Source: Paramecium sonneborni
Lineage: Eukaryota > Ciliophora > Oligohymenophorea > Peniculida > Parameciidae
Reading direction: 5' to 3'
DNA: 64,000 nucleotides
NCBI GenBank assembly: GCA_905182985.1
Contig: CAJJDN010000022.1
Location: 337,450 to 401,449 of the forward strand
Below are positions 47,314 through 60,421 of the stretch, one piece after another. The position numbers were made by a program, and so were the translations under genes. Position 1 is the stretch's first letter; every line of letters begins with the position of its first letter. A model generated the notes under the pieces. The model was not told where the DNA came from. It did no database searches and saw only the letters and a program-made list of their open reading frames with translations.

Positions 47314-48754
47314 TCAATTCTGATAATTTTCAGTTTTCATAGTATCTATACCTAATTCATCATTGTCTTCATCATTTCTGTCAAACAAAGTAATTTTTAC
47401 TTAATTATCCTCATTTGGATAAAAAGGATTTTAAATGAAACTGTTTTCAACTAAATCTCTTATTTATAATGTAAATTATTTTTTTCCTGATTTAAATTCT
47501 TCCAATTATTGAAATATTTATTCCATCTTTTTTTTATAATCCTCATCAGCACTATCACCAACAAATGGATTCTAAAAAATATATGTTATTTATTATACAT
47601 TATCTCTTAAACGAGTAAGAATTTATTCTAATAATCCTTCAACATTTGAATAAACTCCACCTAATGTTCCTGTTCCTAGTTCTAAATCAATTTCAGGAAT
47701 TCTCAATTTTGCAGTGTCTGATTTAAATACATCTCTACATAGATCTTTTTCATTTTCAAACTTTAATTCTATCAGTTTGCCTTATTTACTTATTTCACCA
47801 GTTGCTTTTACTTCAGTATCTTTAAATCCACAAAATTCACAATTAAAGCTCATTATTAGAATTTCTTTAAAATGAGGAATAGTAACGGTACACATTTTAT
47901 TTTCTCCCATTTCTTTACAAACATTACAAGGTGTTGGAATATTGATTGATTCATTTTTAACAGAATCTTCTATTGGTTAACCAAAATTTTATCCACCTGC
48001 TTAAATTTTTTCAGTTCCTTATCTAATTGGATCTGTTATAACTTATTGTTATTATTGAATTTCTTATTTTTAATTTTCAGCACTATATCCCATAGCTTCT
48101 AATTCTTCAATTGTTCTTATATAATGATTTATTTTTAGTTATGGATCATCTTAAAGTTCATTTGGATTTTAAATGAAACTATTTCCAGATGGATCCTCCA
48201 TTATCCAATTAAATGGTAATCCTTAACCTTCTTTAAATTACTTTAATTTTTCAATTATGTATTCAATACGATCATAAGTTTCTACTTATGTATATTTTCT
48301 TATAGGTTAATCATGAGATAAATCATCAATAATATTTTAAAGAAATCCTTCTAAAGTATTGATACTACTTTTCTTATTTGATGGCATTTCAAATTCTAGT
48401 TCAGGAATCAAAACTTTACAAAACTCTGATCTAATTATTTGTCTTTAAAGATCCTAAAATTATATTTTATTATTACTTTTGGATCGCTAACTTTTAAATT
48501 TAATTTTATTCCTTTATCTTTAATTTCACCACCAAATTACACTTCATTATTTTTATATCCACAATGTTCACAATCAAAAGAAACAATAATAATATTTGAG
48601 AACATTGGAATTTTAGTTAAAAGTATTGTTGTTTTACCTTATTACTCACAATTTACACATAAGCTATCAGTAACAAAAGCTATTTCATAATGATAAAATT
48701 AGTACGTTCAGAATCACCTGTAAGGTTTGCATATATTACTTCTGGATTATTCAT
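47314..48754 (-). CDS. ZPR1: full-length ZPR1 zinc-finger protein
   Basis: Two introns (26 nt near the start and 23 nt near 48452-48475) give 463 residues, the usual size. The first C4 finger is SLCVNCEQQG with [13 protein letters not shown], followed by its domain ([13 protein letters not shown]). A linker rich in Gln (QKQEIQQQQQ) leads to the second finger, [15 protein letters not shown] with [17 protein letters not shown], and the second domain with [20 protein letters not shown] and LVENSFIQNPF. The end is [13 protein letters not shown]. The start [16 protein letters not shown] joins to [11 protein letters not shown] across the 26-nt intron. ZPR1 binds eEF1A and helps its folding in other eukaryotes. 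It lies 163 bases from the half-length copy on the same strand. Confidence 0.9.
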
Positions 48755-48865
48755 TAATTAAATTTTAACAAATATATAACACTTTGATTATTAATTAAAA
48801 CTAATATAGTCTTTAAATAAATATTATTTAATGATGATTATACATTTAAACATTCTTAATTTCAA

Positions 48866-50364
48866 TCATTATTATATCAATTATTATTATTACTAAACTT
48901 CCTCTTACATTGATACATCTTCTTAATGTTCTTCTTACATTTCACCTTCTTCATCCCATATATCTTCCCATTCTCCTTCATTACCTCTAAGTTCTCCAAG
49001 ATCTTCAAATTCTTTAACTAACTTTCCCCAATCTTTAGGAAATGGATCATTAGTATTATCCCATCCATTTTATAAGAATGCAATCATTTCTTATTCACTT
49101 AATAAACAACTTTCAAAAGCGTCTAAGATTTCTTATTTGGGTAAATTTTATCCAATAAATACAATCTCTTATCTTCTATCACCAATAGGTTCAGGTAACC
49201 AATTATGTTTTAGTCCATCCCAAATAGCCTATTAATATTATATAAAATAATTTACATCAACTTCTTCTTTAGTATCAGCCCAGACTTTCTTAGGAATAGA
49301 TATCCACCAAAAAGAACCAGGATGGTAAGTCAATTATGTTCCTGCTTTATGAATATGAATGTTTAATCTTTCCCAACTTGCAACCCACATATATCCTTTA
49401 CATCTTATTATATGATTCCAAAAAGAAACCTCTTCAGTACTATTTCTTTCTATCAATTAAAATAATTTATCAGGATTAAATGCTCTCCTAGACTTAAAAG
49501 CACATGATTGTATTCCATATTCTTCAATTTCACTTTTATGAATAGGCTTTTAAAGTTCTGCTATCCATTTTCCAGTTGTAGATGCTTCTTCAAAATTAAA
49601 TAATTTAGTATTAATAATTTCTTTTAAATCTATTTATCCCTATATAGATTCAATTATCTTAGCATTAGGATTTAATTTTTTTAATAAATTTAATATAAAT
49701 TCTTTTCTTTCCTAATCCACTAAATCTGTCTTATTTAAGATAATCACATTAGCAAACTCTACTTAATCTAATAATAATTATGATAATGGAATCTAATCCA
49801 TCTATTTATTATCTACATTCATTTCTTCTCCTTATTTATCTGATTACAATTAATCTAAGAAATTTAAAGCATCAATCTAAATATATAATATATTTTAAGA
49901 TACCATTGTGACCATTGTATCAAGTCTAGCAAACTTCTTTAACATTTAACCCTTCTTTCTCATTTCCTCATTCTCAAAATAAAATGCTTAGGCTATTGGT
50001 AAAGGCTCAGCTATTCCTGTACTTTCTATCAACATATAATCAAACTTTCCTGATTTAGCTATCTTCGATATGTGTTTTATTAAATCCTCTCTAAACTTAT
50101 TTAACTTTATTTTTACCTTAGTGTACAACATATACATCCATTTGACATCTCAACTAGTTTTTCTTTTGTCTTTTTTACACTAAACTTTCCTTCCTTTATT
50201 AAATTTGAATCCACATTTATCTCTCCCATGTCATTTACGATTACAGCTATTCTATAATCATGTCTCTATTTTAAAATATAATTCAATAAGGTTGTCTTTC
50301 CTGACCCTAAAAAACCACAAAGTACTGTAACAGGCAATTTCTTAATTTTAGTTGTGTGATTCAT
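48866..50364 (-). CDS. CobW/COG0523 family metallochaperone GTPase (ZNG1/CBWD type)
   Basis: G3E-family GTPase that delivers metal, in eukaryotes zinc to target enzymes. One 26-nt intron gives 490 residues. The GTPase motifs are complete: Walker [13 protein letters not shown], the metal-binding [11 protein letters not shown] (CxCC), the [11 protein letters not shown] motif, and NKTDLV for guanine. The C-terminal CobW domain contains [19 protein letters not shown] and [18 protein letters not shown]. An acidic tail ([14 protein letters not shown]) precedes a final Gln run before TGA. The N terminus [20 protein letters not shown] begins directly with the GTPase fold, so it is cytosolic. It is the third of three reverse-strand genes in this block with metal-related roles. 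Confidence 0.92.
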
Positions 50365-51111
50365 GTGCCAAGTTAGATATTATTTTTTAAATTAAAGTGT
50401 GATTCATGAATTACCACAATTTATATTACAAAATTTTCTTATATTCTCACCCCCCTTTTTTATTAATAATAAAAATTTTATTAAAATTATACATTGTTTT
50501 TTATGTGAAGAATTGTTTAAAATCCAGTCTATTTTTAAAAATCCTTAGCTATCTTTTTAATACTCATTTATAAACTTTGTGATAAAACAATCATATATAT
50601 AATAAATCAAGGATACAATATTGCTTATTTATAAATTTCTCCCCTTGTTATTTTTTAAGAGAATGAAAACATTATTTTAAAGTCATATTGAACTTTTAAT
50701 TTTGAATGTATCATTTTTTCCTTTTTAAAAATAATAATTTCTAATAACTAAATTCAATAACTAATTATGAAGATTTTTATTAATATCTATATAATTTTGT
50801 TTGATTTTTAGGCAAATAAATATCATATAAAAGATATATATAGTTCAAAATAGATTATAAAGATAACATTCTTGGATATTTATTTTTGCAAATAGTATTT
50901 TTTAATGTTTGAGTTCTTATTTATACTTAATTCTAAATAGGATGTATTAGTAAAAATAATAACTAATTTAGATATTTATTAATAATATAATATATTTCCC
51001 TGTTTTAACTTTCTTTTATTCAGATGAACAAAATTTCTTGTTATTATTTTAATTAGAACATGAACTCAAACTGGTTATACCTACTATAAAATTATATAAT
51101 TAATTTAAAAT
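50365..51111. other. intergenic, divergent promoter region, no gene seen
   Basis: Almost 750 bases between two divergently transcribed genes, unusually long for this genome. AT-rich, with no protein-like reading frame longer than expected when only TGA terminates. A short C-run (ACCCCCCTTTTTT) near 50450 is the only notable oligomer. Confidence 0.45.
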
Positions 51112-52796
51112 ATGTCGTTGTAATTTAACCCTTATGCTGCTTAGATATTAGAAGCTTTTTAAAGAGTTGGATTAAATAAAGGTTAAGCTTACTAACCTGA
51201 TTAAATATTTTAAGCTTTAGATCAATTAGTATTATAAAATTAAAGAATAATCAATATAGACAGGTTCAGCATATGATAGAGATGTAGCCACTTAAATATA
51301 TGAATAATGTACTCCAAATTAAAGAGGATAAGTTTAAATTGAAGAATTTTCACAGGTTTTGATATCTGCTGATGCTTTGTTGAAGAAAAAGATTTAGGAT
51401 AGTGAAAGATAAATTTAGTAAATTGTTGATGATTCAAAAGATTGTCAAAGAAATATTTAGGAAATTTAATGTATTAATTTAATGTATTCGAGATACTCAA
51501 TAATAAAATCAAAATGGTATAGACACTGATTCATAATTACATTTAATAATAAAATCGGCATCAGGAATAACTTAAGATTTTATATAGAGTTAAGTATCAA
51601 TATCAGTTGATAATAATGAATAAATTGCATAATAAAGTGGAAGAGATAAATCTCAAGCAATATTTAATCATTAATTAGGATTGTAAAATTAAATTTTATT
51701 TGTATTATATTTTTAGTCAAATTAAAACAGGAAAGGAGAATGTTACTTTGAGTTTATTTATTTATGATCAAAACCAAAAGAAATCATTAGTTGGCTAAGC
51801 TAAAATAGATTTATCTTAATTATAAGATTAATAATAACATTCTCTCTAACTTTAGTTACAAAATGATAGGTAATAATTTACTACTCCAACTATTTAATTT
51901 GATGTACATTGGATTTATAATAAAGTAATTGGCAAATGGTTATTTAGTTAAAATATTACAAAGAAATGATTTAGAAATATGAAATGGATATTTATCAACA
52001 TAATAATGACATAGAAGATTATAAAAGAGATTTGTTTATAGTTTAATAACCTTTTATGGATAACAATTAGAGATAGAATCTTTAATCATCATTAAAACCA
52101 TAAACATCTTCAAAGCTTTAAACAAATTCAGCACTTTTTTATTAATAATAATAAAATTAGCCATCAATATATAAACCAACTCCACCATAATAATCATTTA
52201 GATAGAATTAAATTGATATTCCTCAATAAAATTAGGCAGAAGCTACAGAAGAACTTAGTGATGAAATATATTATGGATTCATTTTGTATCTTTTGATGAT
52301 AGTTTTATCGTTATTTTAATGTTTTGCAAGACCAGCCTATGTGGATGTAACATTCAGAATATAAACTTATAGATTATATTAGGGATTTTGTATTTGTTAA
52401 TAATCTTCAGAGATTGTTTCACTCCAGAGTATTTAAAATTTGTAGGTGCTATCACTGTTTTTACAATAGTTTTAGATATTTTTTGGATATCTATTTATAA
52501 AGTAATTATTAATAAATTATATTAGAATTGGTGGAATGGTACAGATAAAACACTTCCTACTTGGGGAGAAGCAGGAGATCCTATAGTTAGAATAACAATT
52601 GTATTTTGCATATTTAATATGATTGTCAAAGTAAAAGAAATTTTATATATAGACTGCTTTATGTTACATTATATTTCATTATTATAAAGCAGCTTAATCT
52701 AATTAGGTCTTAAAATTTAAAGCATGGGAGTTTGAATTCTAAATTGGAATTTTGAAATAAAATCTCTTTACTTCAGACAAGAGACTCTTATCTTGA
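51112..52796 (+). CDS. multi-pass membrane protein with EF-hand-like and C2-like N-terminal domain
   Basis: About 500 residues. After the intron at about 51230-51260 the N-terminal 100 residues read MSLQFNPYAAQILEAFQRVG and TGSAYDRDVATQIYEQCTPN with QIEEFSQVLISADALLKKK, which resembles a pair of degenerate EF-hand helices. A C2-like beta region follows (QLHLIIKSASGITQDF, NVTLSLFIYDQNQKKSLVGQ, KIDLSQLQ). After a linker there are at least four membrane helices: ILYLLMIVLSLFQCFARPAY, VGAITVFTIVLDIFW, IVFCIFNMIVKLLLCYIIF. Between them is WWNGTDKTLPTWGEAGDP. I do not know the function; calcium-regulated membrane protein is a guess. Several micro-introns lie in the 3' part. It ends only 28 bases before the next gene's ATG. 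Confidence 0.6.
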
Positions 52797-52824
52797 TTTA
52801 TTAAATAATTCAATATTATAAATT

Positions 52825-53853
52825 ATGTAAACTCTTGATTAAATTGTTGAGGATCTCTTCAATAAGTTTACTATCTAAAAGATTAATCCTTGTCCACCTA
52901 CACCTATTAAACCTTTAAGAGCTTAATCAGCTTTCAGAAGAAAACCTTAAAATCCATAATAAATTTTATAATAAGCTACATAAATTGTTGAAAGAAAGTA
53001 GGTTTTACTTAATACAATTTAATCTATGAAAATTTAAAGAAGCTTTACTGTTTGCAAAACTGAAGAATCAAATAAACCTGTTAAATTTGAAAGATATTAA
53101 ATTTTATCTAAATTGGCTGTTGGAGCTTTTGCAACTGTTTTTAAAGCATATGATAGAATGACTGATTCTTAAGTAAATATAATAAAAAAAATAGTTTAGG
53201 TAGCTATCAAAAAGTATAATTCTAATTTATTGCTATCAGAATAAAAAAAACTTTTGATTAAGGAAAGTGAGATTTTAAGAAAATTAGACCATGAAAATGT
53301 TGTTAAATTTCTAGGGACTTATAAAAATACAATAGTTTTAGAATTCATTGATGGACATACTTTAACTAATTATTTGAAAAGTAAGTTTAAAATTTACTAT
53401 TTAGATTAACCTAATCGAAGATTATAAGAAAAAGAAGCTAAACAAATTTATAATTAAATTCGAGAAGGTGTTAAATATTTACACTAAAAAAATATATATC
53501 ACAGAGATCTTAAAGCAGACAATATTATGATAATTAATTAATAAGTCAAACTTATAGATTTTGGACTTGCTTCAGAAAAATAACTTTGTTCAGATTATTG
53601 TGGAACTCCTGCATATATGGCACCAGAAATATTTTAAAAAAAGCCTTATGATGGGAAAAAAGCTGATATTTGGGCTTTAGGAGTATTACTTTATTAAATT
53701 CTTTGTGGAAAAGTTCCATTTCCAGGCAAAAATGATGAAGAGATTATGTTAGCTTAAATTCCTAAATTCATGCTGCCAAAATCTATCAGCAAAGAATTTT
53801 AATATTAGTTATTACATCTCTTAGATAAAGATCATACTAAAAGAAAATTATGA
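52825..53853 (+). CDS. serine/threonine protein kinase
   Basis: Introns at 53173-53199 (27 nt) and probably 53381-53404 (24 nt, frame-neutral) give 325-333 residues. An N-terminal 95-residue basic, Gln-rich extension (PPTPIKPLRAQSAFRRK) precedes the kinase domain. Key residues are intact: the Gly loop LAVGAFATVFKAYD with two of the three glycines, the VAIKK lysine, the alpha-C Glu in LIKESEILRKLDHENVV, HRDLKADN, DFGLASE, the activation loop CGTPAYMAPEIF and DIWALGVLLYQILCGKVPFP. The family is CAMK/AMPK-like. The domain stops at LLDKDHTKRKL, before the last helix usually found after the KRxT motif, so the C-lobe is slightly short. The short spacer to the upstream gene suggests shared regulatory DNA. 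Confidence 0.88.
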
Positions 53854-54622
53854 AACATACTCTATTTTTCTAATAAATTTCTTTATGTTCATTTTTATAA
53901 TATTTATAAAATCATTATATATTTCAGTCTCAATGAAAATGCAATCTATAAAATATCTGTTTATATATCTTTTTTTATAAAAATAATTTTTTTTATCTTA
54001 GAAACCTCTAATTGTATGAGATTATATTAATGAGACTATTTAGATATTTCTATTATACTTATTTTTGAGCTAAAATATTTTTGAGAAAATATATAAAACA
54101 CCTAAAAAGACATATTCATACATTTATTAATTATTACAATAATTACTTCTCTTAAATTTTGGCATAATTGTTCAAACTTTTTAAAAAAGATTGAAGTATT
54201 AAAGTGTTTAGAAAATTGTAATTTTTTTATTTCTAATTTATTGATGAGATCAACCAAAAGTGAAATAATCAAATAGAATAGTGGAATTGACTGATAAAAA
54301 ATAAAAGCTATAGAATTATACTAATCAAAATGGTTTAATATGATTGATTGATCATAGAATTAGATTCTAATTTTTGTTTATTGGTAAATTAAAAAGAGAA
54401 ATATTTATTTCCATTATATAATTGGATAATAATTTGATAAGGTTGAAACATTTTTATACAAAATTGAATTTAGAACTTAGATTTGAAAAGCAGTAAAGAG
54501 GACATGGTATTGTTACTCGATTATCCAAAATTAAAAGACAGAGCCAATCAAAATTTGAGTTTATCGATTCTTAAACTAAGTATATAATAGTTTTAAAGCT
54601 TAAAAATAAATTAGCAAACAAA
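53854..54622. other. intergenic, promoter region of the H2A.Z gene
   Basis: About 770 AT-rich bases. I see no supported reading frame on either strand and no tRNA-like fold by eye. It probably holds regulatory sequence for the histone gene. Confidence 0.4.
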
Positions 54623-55137
54623 ATGGTAAAGTATGAATAAATTATGTTAGAGTGGCATTGCAAAGAGTGCAAAAGGCGGAAAAGGTGGAAAAGGTGGAAA
54701 AGGAGGAAAATTTGGATAAGGCAAGAATAAGAAGGCACCTTAATCTAGGTCTTTGAAAGCAGGACTTCAAGTAGAAAATTAATCTATAATAAGTTCCCTG
54801 TTGGTCGTATTCATAGATATTTGAAACAAAGAGTCTCAGCTAAAAACAGAGTAGGAACAACATCTGCTGTTTATACATCAGCAATTTTAGAATATTTAAC
54901 AGCAGAAGTTCTTGAGTTGGCAGGAAATGCTTCAAAAGACTTTAAAGGTAATTGTAAATAATAATTTTCTTTTAAGTGAGAAGAATTACACCAAGACATC
55001 TTTAATTAGCCATTAGAGGAGATGAAGAACTAGACATTCTTATTAGAGCCACTATTGCAGGTGGTGGTGTCATCCCACATATTCACAAAGCTTTATTAGG
55101 CAAATAAACACCAGAAGGAGGACTTCCAAAGGAATGA
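54623..55137 (+). CDS. histone H2A.Z variant
   Basis: Nucleosome variant found at promoters. Three introns (54626-54650, 54771-54793, 54948-54976) give 145 residues. The first intron follows the ATG immediately, so exon 1 codes for the start Met alone. The tail has four GGK repeats ([13 protein letters not shown]). The core is [80 protein letters not shown] and HIHKALLGK. The features that separate H2A.Z from canonical H2A are present: [20 protein letters not shown] in place of NEELNKLL, and the extended acidic patch. The C terminus is PEGGLPKE. Confidence 0.95.
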
Positions 55138-56166
55138 TATATATTATATTAATTCATTAGAATTGTTTATTTATTGTAAAGCATATCCTAAACAGCTTTC
55201 ATATCGAATTTAAATTTAATAATAGACTAGTTCCTTTTTAAAAATAACAAAATTATGGAGATCTATGAATTTTTTATTCAAAGAATTCCTTCTAAAATTT
55301 TCGTTATTATTACTTATGATAAAATTATCAAGGATTCTTATCTTTAATTATTATTTTTTTGCTACTCTCATCTGTATCAATCAATAAACAATACCAAATA
55401 TTTTGAAATCCATCACATTTCAAGCCTGTTAAATTATTTCAAATATATTTAATAAGCATTAGAGATTACTAAAAGTTTTAATGTATTCTGACTTTAAAAT
55501 AATACTAGGAATCTTATAGAAAAGATCTGAATGAACCTTAATCTTATAAGGAAAAACTTCTTATTTTTGTAGATTTCTGATAACTTTTTTATTATTATCT
55601 ATCATCTCAAAATGGCTTTATAATTATCCAGCATCTCAAAGTCAAACAATAATATTTAAAAGTAATCATTAAAAAATCCGATTTTGTAAATTTAGGGTTT
55701 TACATCGAAAGCTTTTAATCTATAAACAATGATAAATTAGTAAAAATAATTGAATGGAATACAGAATATCACTCTTTTTAATATAAATTTTCTATCAATA
55801 TCATGAAGAATAATTTCAAATTTTCTAGATATTTAACGAAAATTTTATTAAATATTATTTAAAAAATATCGTAGTTGTTAAGAAATTCTGTTATTAGTAT
55901 AGAAATATATAAAAAGCAAGAATTTGATTATTTAAATGCCTTTTAAATTAGATGAGTAATAAAGATTCCTTGTTACTTAATTTTAAAAGACTAAGATTTA
56001 AAAAAAATAATTTTTGATTTGTGGTATTAATAATTTCCAAATAAAATTCAATAAAAATATTTAGAGAGAGCTCTTCATTTCTAAAAAAGGTGTTAATATT
56101 TATTTAATATATTGTTTATAATAATATTTTATATTGATATCAATTTTTCCAGATAAAATTGACATC
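55138..56166. other. intergenic, no gene supported
   Basis: One kilobase between convergent genes, AT-rich with no convincing frame. Unusually long for tail-to-tail neighbours in this compact genome, so an unrecognised or decayed gene cannot be excluded. Confidence 0.35.
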
Positions 56167-56911
56167 TCAATATCCAAAACATAAATTTGAAAATTCTTCT
56201 ATAGTTTTTTCAAACTGGTTGTTGTTTGAAGAATTTATAAAGGAGTTTTCAAATTAGTAAATTATTTCTTGATTGGAATAAAAATAGTCATAGGTATTTT
56301 GAATTCTAGGATTTCTTTCTTAAAGATATTCATAGTTTTAGTCTTCAGAAAATTCTTGGCCATCATTGAAAGTTGGATTTGAATAATCCGAATTTTCAAC
56401 CTCAATAGTGTCTTATGAAGTTGAAATAATGGGTTCCGATAGGTCAGTTAGAGTTCCTAATTTTGAATTATTTTAAATAATTTCGAAGATACTATCGACT
56501 ATTTAGTCAATAATTCTTCTTTTATTAGAATCAGCCTTTTAAAGAGGGATTAAATGGGCAAACATAGTAGTATTTTTAGGAGGCATAACATTTTTGACAG
56601 TCTTTATAACAAGTTTTCTTAATTCCTTATCATTCATAGACTAAAATAAAATTTTTATTTACAAATATAGAGGTGTTTTAAAACAATTGGTCAATTCCAT
56701 ATTAAGTAACAGCCTCTTTTAGAGCCTTATATTCTGATTTCCTCTCGTAATTTTAAACCGATTGAATAGTCTTTAAATTTTTATTTAATTGTTTGGCAAT
56801 CTCTTAACAACTTATACCTTTTTATTTTAATTCCATGATTAAGCTTCTATCTTCATCAGTCAGCTTATCATATTTCTTGCTTCTTTTTAGAGGATGCCTT
56901 CTGATACTCAT
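56167..56911 (-). CDS. helix-turn-helix domain protein, paralogue A
   Basis: One 22-nt intron gives 240 residues. The N-terminal domain (MSIRRHPLKRSKKYDKLTDE, then DRSLIMELKQKGISCQEIAK and QLNKNLKTIQSVQNYERK) has the spacing of a homeodomain-like helix-turn-helix (two helices, turn, recognition helix) on a basic background. The rest is unrecognised: NDKELRKLVIKTVKN, then acidic, Asn/Ser/Gln-rich sequence ending NLCFGY. The domain is closely similar to that of the gene at 58004-58666, and both share an intron at the corresponding position after the second helix bundle. Role inferred: DNA binding. There is no transposase catalytic region, so it is not called a transposon. Confidence 0.75.
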
Positions 56912-57147
56912 TTGTTAATAATAATAATAATAATAAAATCTTTTTTTATAAACAGAATATATACCCCCTTTTAATTAATTGAGAGTTCCGTTATTAATAA
57001 ATTAAATAAATATATAATTTTACAATTAAAATATTTAAAGTATTCCGGAAAGTAGATTATAATTAGAGAGTTTCTAAATATCAGAATTAATAAATTGATG
57101 TAAGATTTATAAAATCTAATATATTTGATATAAATTTATAAGGAGCC

Positions 57148-57878
<731 letters not shown>

Positions 57879-58003
57879 TTATAAATTAAAGCAAATTATA
57901 TATTTATATATTTATTTTACATTTATTAACTTATAATCTTGTGAGATTATGAATTTTTATTGTAACATAAATCCTAAATAAATTAAATTACTTCACCATT
58001 CAT

Positions 58004-58666
58004 TCAAAAATTTTTAGTTAATTATTCATAAAAATCATTTTAAAAAGGCATACTTATTTTAGTTGGTAAAAACAAAGACATCAGATAATAATATGCCTTT
58101 GTTAAATCAAAATGCAAAGATTATCCCATTTAATTATTAAGAACTTCCTCCTTTTTCTCCTCAAACTCTTCTTTTGTAATTATTGTTGTTTATTAAGGAC
58201 ATTCATTATTATTTTGTCTTGAATTTTAAACTTTCTCTATTATTTTTATTATAATTTGCTATATTATTCTTCTCTTATTTGAGAACTTTTTTTATTCAGG
58301 TATAAGATTCCAAAAATTTGATGACTTCAATTCTAATTGTTCTTTAATAAGCTTACTCGCTCGCTTTCCTATGATTTTAGAATTTGTTTTCTAAAATTAA
58401 TCTATGTAATATACATCTATAGACGGCATTTCCATTATTTTTTAAAATCCAAAATCAACCAAAGCTTTTTTCAAATCAGCATATTCTGATTTTTTCTCTA
58501 TTGATTTTATAGATTATATCGTTTTTATGTTTTTCTTCATCACTTCACTAATCTCTCTACAAGTTGAACCCCTTTCCTTCATTTTTACGATTTAAATTCG
58601 TTCCTCTTATGTAATTTTATCATATTTTTTGCTTCTTGATCTAATCCTTTTTGATTATTTCATCAT
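58004..58666 (-). CDS. helix-turn-helix domain protein, paralogue B
   Basis: About 212-220 residues (a frame-neutral 24-nt intron after SID matches the intron in paralogue A). MMKQSKRIRSRSKKYDKITQ, EERIQIVKMKERGSTCREIS and EVMKKNIKTIQSIKSIEKK align with paralogue A over the basic N terminus, the helix-turn-helix and the following KKSEYADLKKALVDFGFQK. Beyond that only short motifs correspond (NLIP and KRRIIQQI). The C terminus (AYYYLMSLFLPTK, then YEQLTKNF) is not shared. The gene flanks the Rab gene on the other side. A transcription-factor-like role is inferred from the fold only. Confidence 0.72.
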
Positions 58667-59585
58667 AAAAATAAATAATAATGATTTAAACATAATTTAT
58701 AAAGATTTATATAAATTTCTAATTAAAATACAATTAATTGCACTAATCAAGAAATTAAATGATTTGTATTATGTAATATATATTAAATAATTTTGGGTAA
58801 TTTATTAAATATATTCAAATAAGGGTTATATTCTTGCATAATAAAATAATCTAAATTTAGCCTTTATTCAAATCGAAAATTTATATAAAATTTAAAAGAT
58901 TATTTTTCATCGATATAATGAAAGTAAATTTAATTACAAACGATATATTGTTAAATTCCCAAATCTCTATAAATTTACTTTCAATTCTTAAATTATTCTA
59001 GGCAGTAATAGTAAAGGTAGTTTATAAAACATCATTATAATATTTATAAAATTGCTCTTATAATCTTTTTATTTGAGTTATCAACACAAATTCGCTACAA
59101 AAATGTTTAAATTCTTACTGCAATCTGGTAAATTCATTATTATATCCTTTTAATCATGATTTATACATTCTCTACATTAGATTATTAGTACATAATTTAA
59201 TGGAAAACATTATTTTAAATTTATATTAAAGCATATTATTCACATAAAAATAATTTATCTTAAATTAAATTTTTTACTAAATTTAGTACTAAGAAATAAA
59301 TGCTTTGAAACATTTATAATTAGTAGAAATAAAAAAAATTTAAAACTAATGATTTATGTAAGGCTTCAGCCTAGTAGAAACAAAATAATCATAGAAAATT
59401 TGTAAAATAAAATTATAAAACAAAAAAATTTCTTTATTTCTTAATTAAAAAGTATTGATGATACTATTTTAAAATGTTCTACATCTAATTTTTTAAAGTC
59501 TTTGAGCAAAAAAATTAAGTTTTTATTTTGATTTATGTAGGGTAAATAAAAATTAGTGATAAAAAAGTTAAAAAATATTTCTAAT
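58667..59585. other. intergenic, no gene supported
   Basis: About 920 AT-rich bases upstream of paralogue B and of the small uncertain gene on the other strand. No protein-like frame was found. Confidence 0.4.
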
Positions 59586-60016
59586 ATGGAAAAACGAGTA
59601 TCTAATATGTGGTGTGTTTTTGTATTTGAACACCCCCTATTTATCTTCTCTTTTTAAGCAATTTTTTAATTTGAGATTCATCAAATAAAAGAAAAAGAAA
59701 TTCAATAAGCTCCTCAAACCCCCTAAACACACTCCATCTTTGAACAAATATCATGAAGCCCAAAAGTTAAAAGAGCATTAAGAAAAAGATAAAAAAACTT
59801 ATAATATACATGATCATATTAAATGAAAAAAATCTTAGTTCCCCTCATAATACAAATTAATACCTCCTAACAAAACACGCAAACTCTGAAATAAGGCCAA
59901 AAACAGAAGTAAAAGAACCAGGGAGTATGTTATCATTTTTATTAAATGAAGAAAGACCTTAAATACAATCTTCTTATTCTACAATCTCAAAATCAGAATA
60001 AACTATAACAAATTGA
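59586..60016 (+). CDS. small hypothetical protein, model uncertain
   Basis: Two coding-like parts lie here: one beginning MEKRVSNMWCVF and, after a possible 37-nt intron, QFFNLRFIKQKKKKFNKLLK; and a second, LSSPHNTNQYLLTKHANSEI with PGSMLSFLLNEERPQIQSSY ending SEQTITN before TGA. The parts are in different frames and I could not join them with a normal intron, so either an intron is missed or the gene is broken. The local GC content is higher than the surroundings (several CCCC and CTCC runs), which is unusual here. No family recognised. Confidence 0.35.
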
Positions 60017-60421
60017 CAAACAAACCTTTGTTTATGAATTGTGAACTGCTTAATCATAATACAGAATATTTATATTTATTTCATTGCATTTAGAGTATCT
60101 ATAAATATAAGCATAATTTTATTTTATTTCTAATATGCAATTATAATTCATCAATCCTAATGTTTTAAATCATTATAATTATAAAATTCTTCTTTAAACA
60201 TGGAAAATCAAGAGAAAGAAGAATTCTTTTAACATTATTCTTAATTTTATATAATCAAAAATCTAGAGAAAAATTTATCAGCAAATAGCTATTGCTGAAA
60301 TATTTTTGAAAATTATTTGATTAAAATGCTTCTAAATTTTTAGCCAAAAATAAAAAAGAAACTATTTTAAAATTAATTATCTATATTTTTAGAATATATA
60401 TTTTTCATTATTTTATTTGAT
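60017..60421. other. intergenic, no gene seen
   Basis: About 400 AT-rich bases between tail-to-tail genes. Nothing recognisable. Confidence 0.4.
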
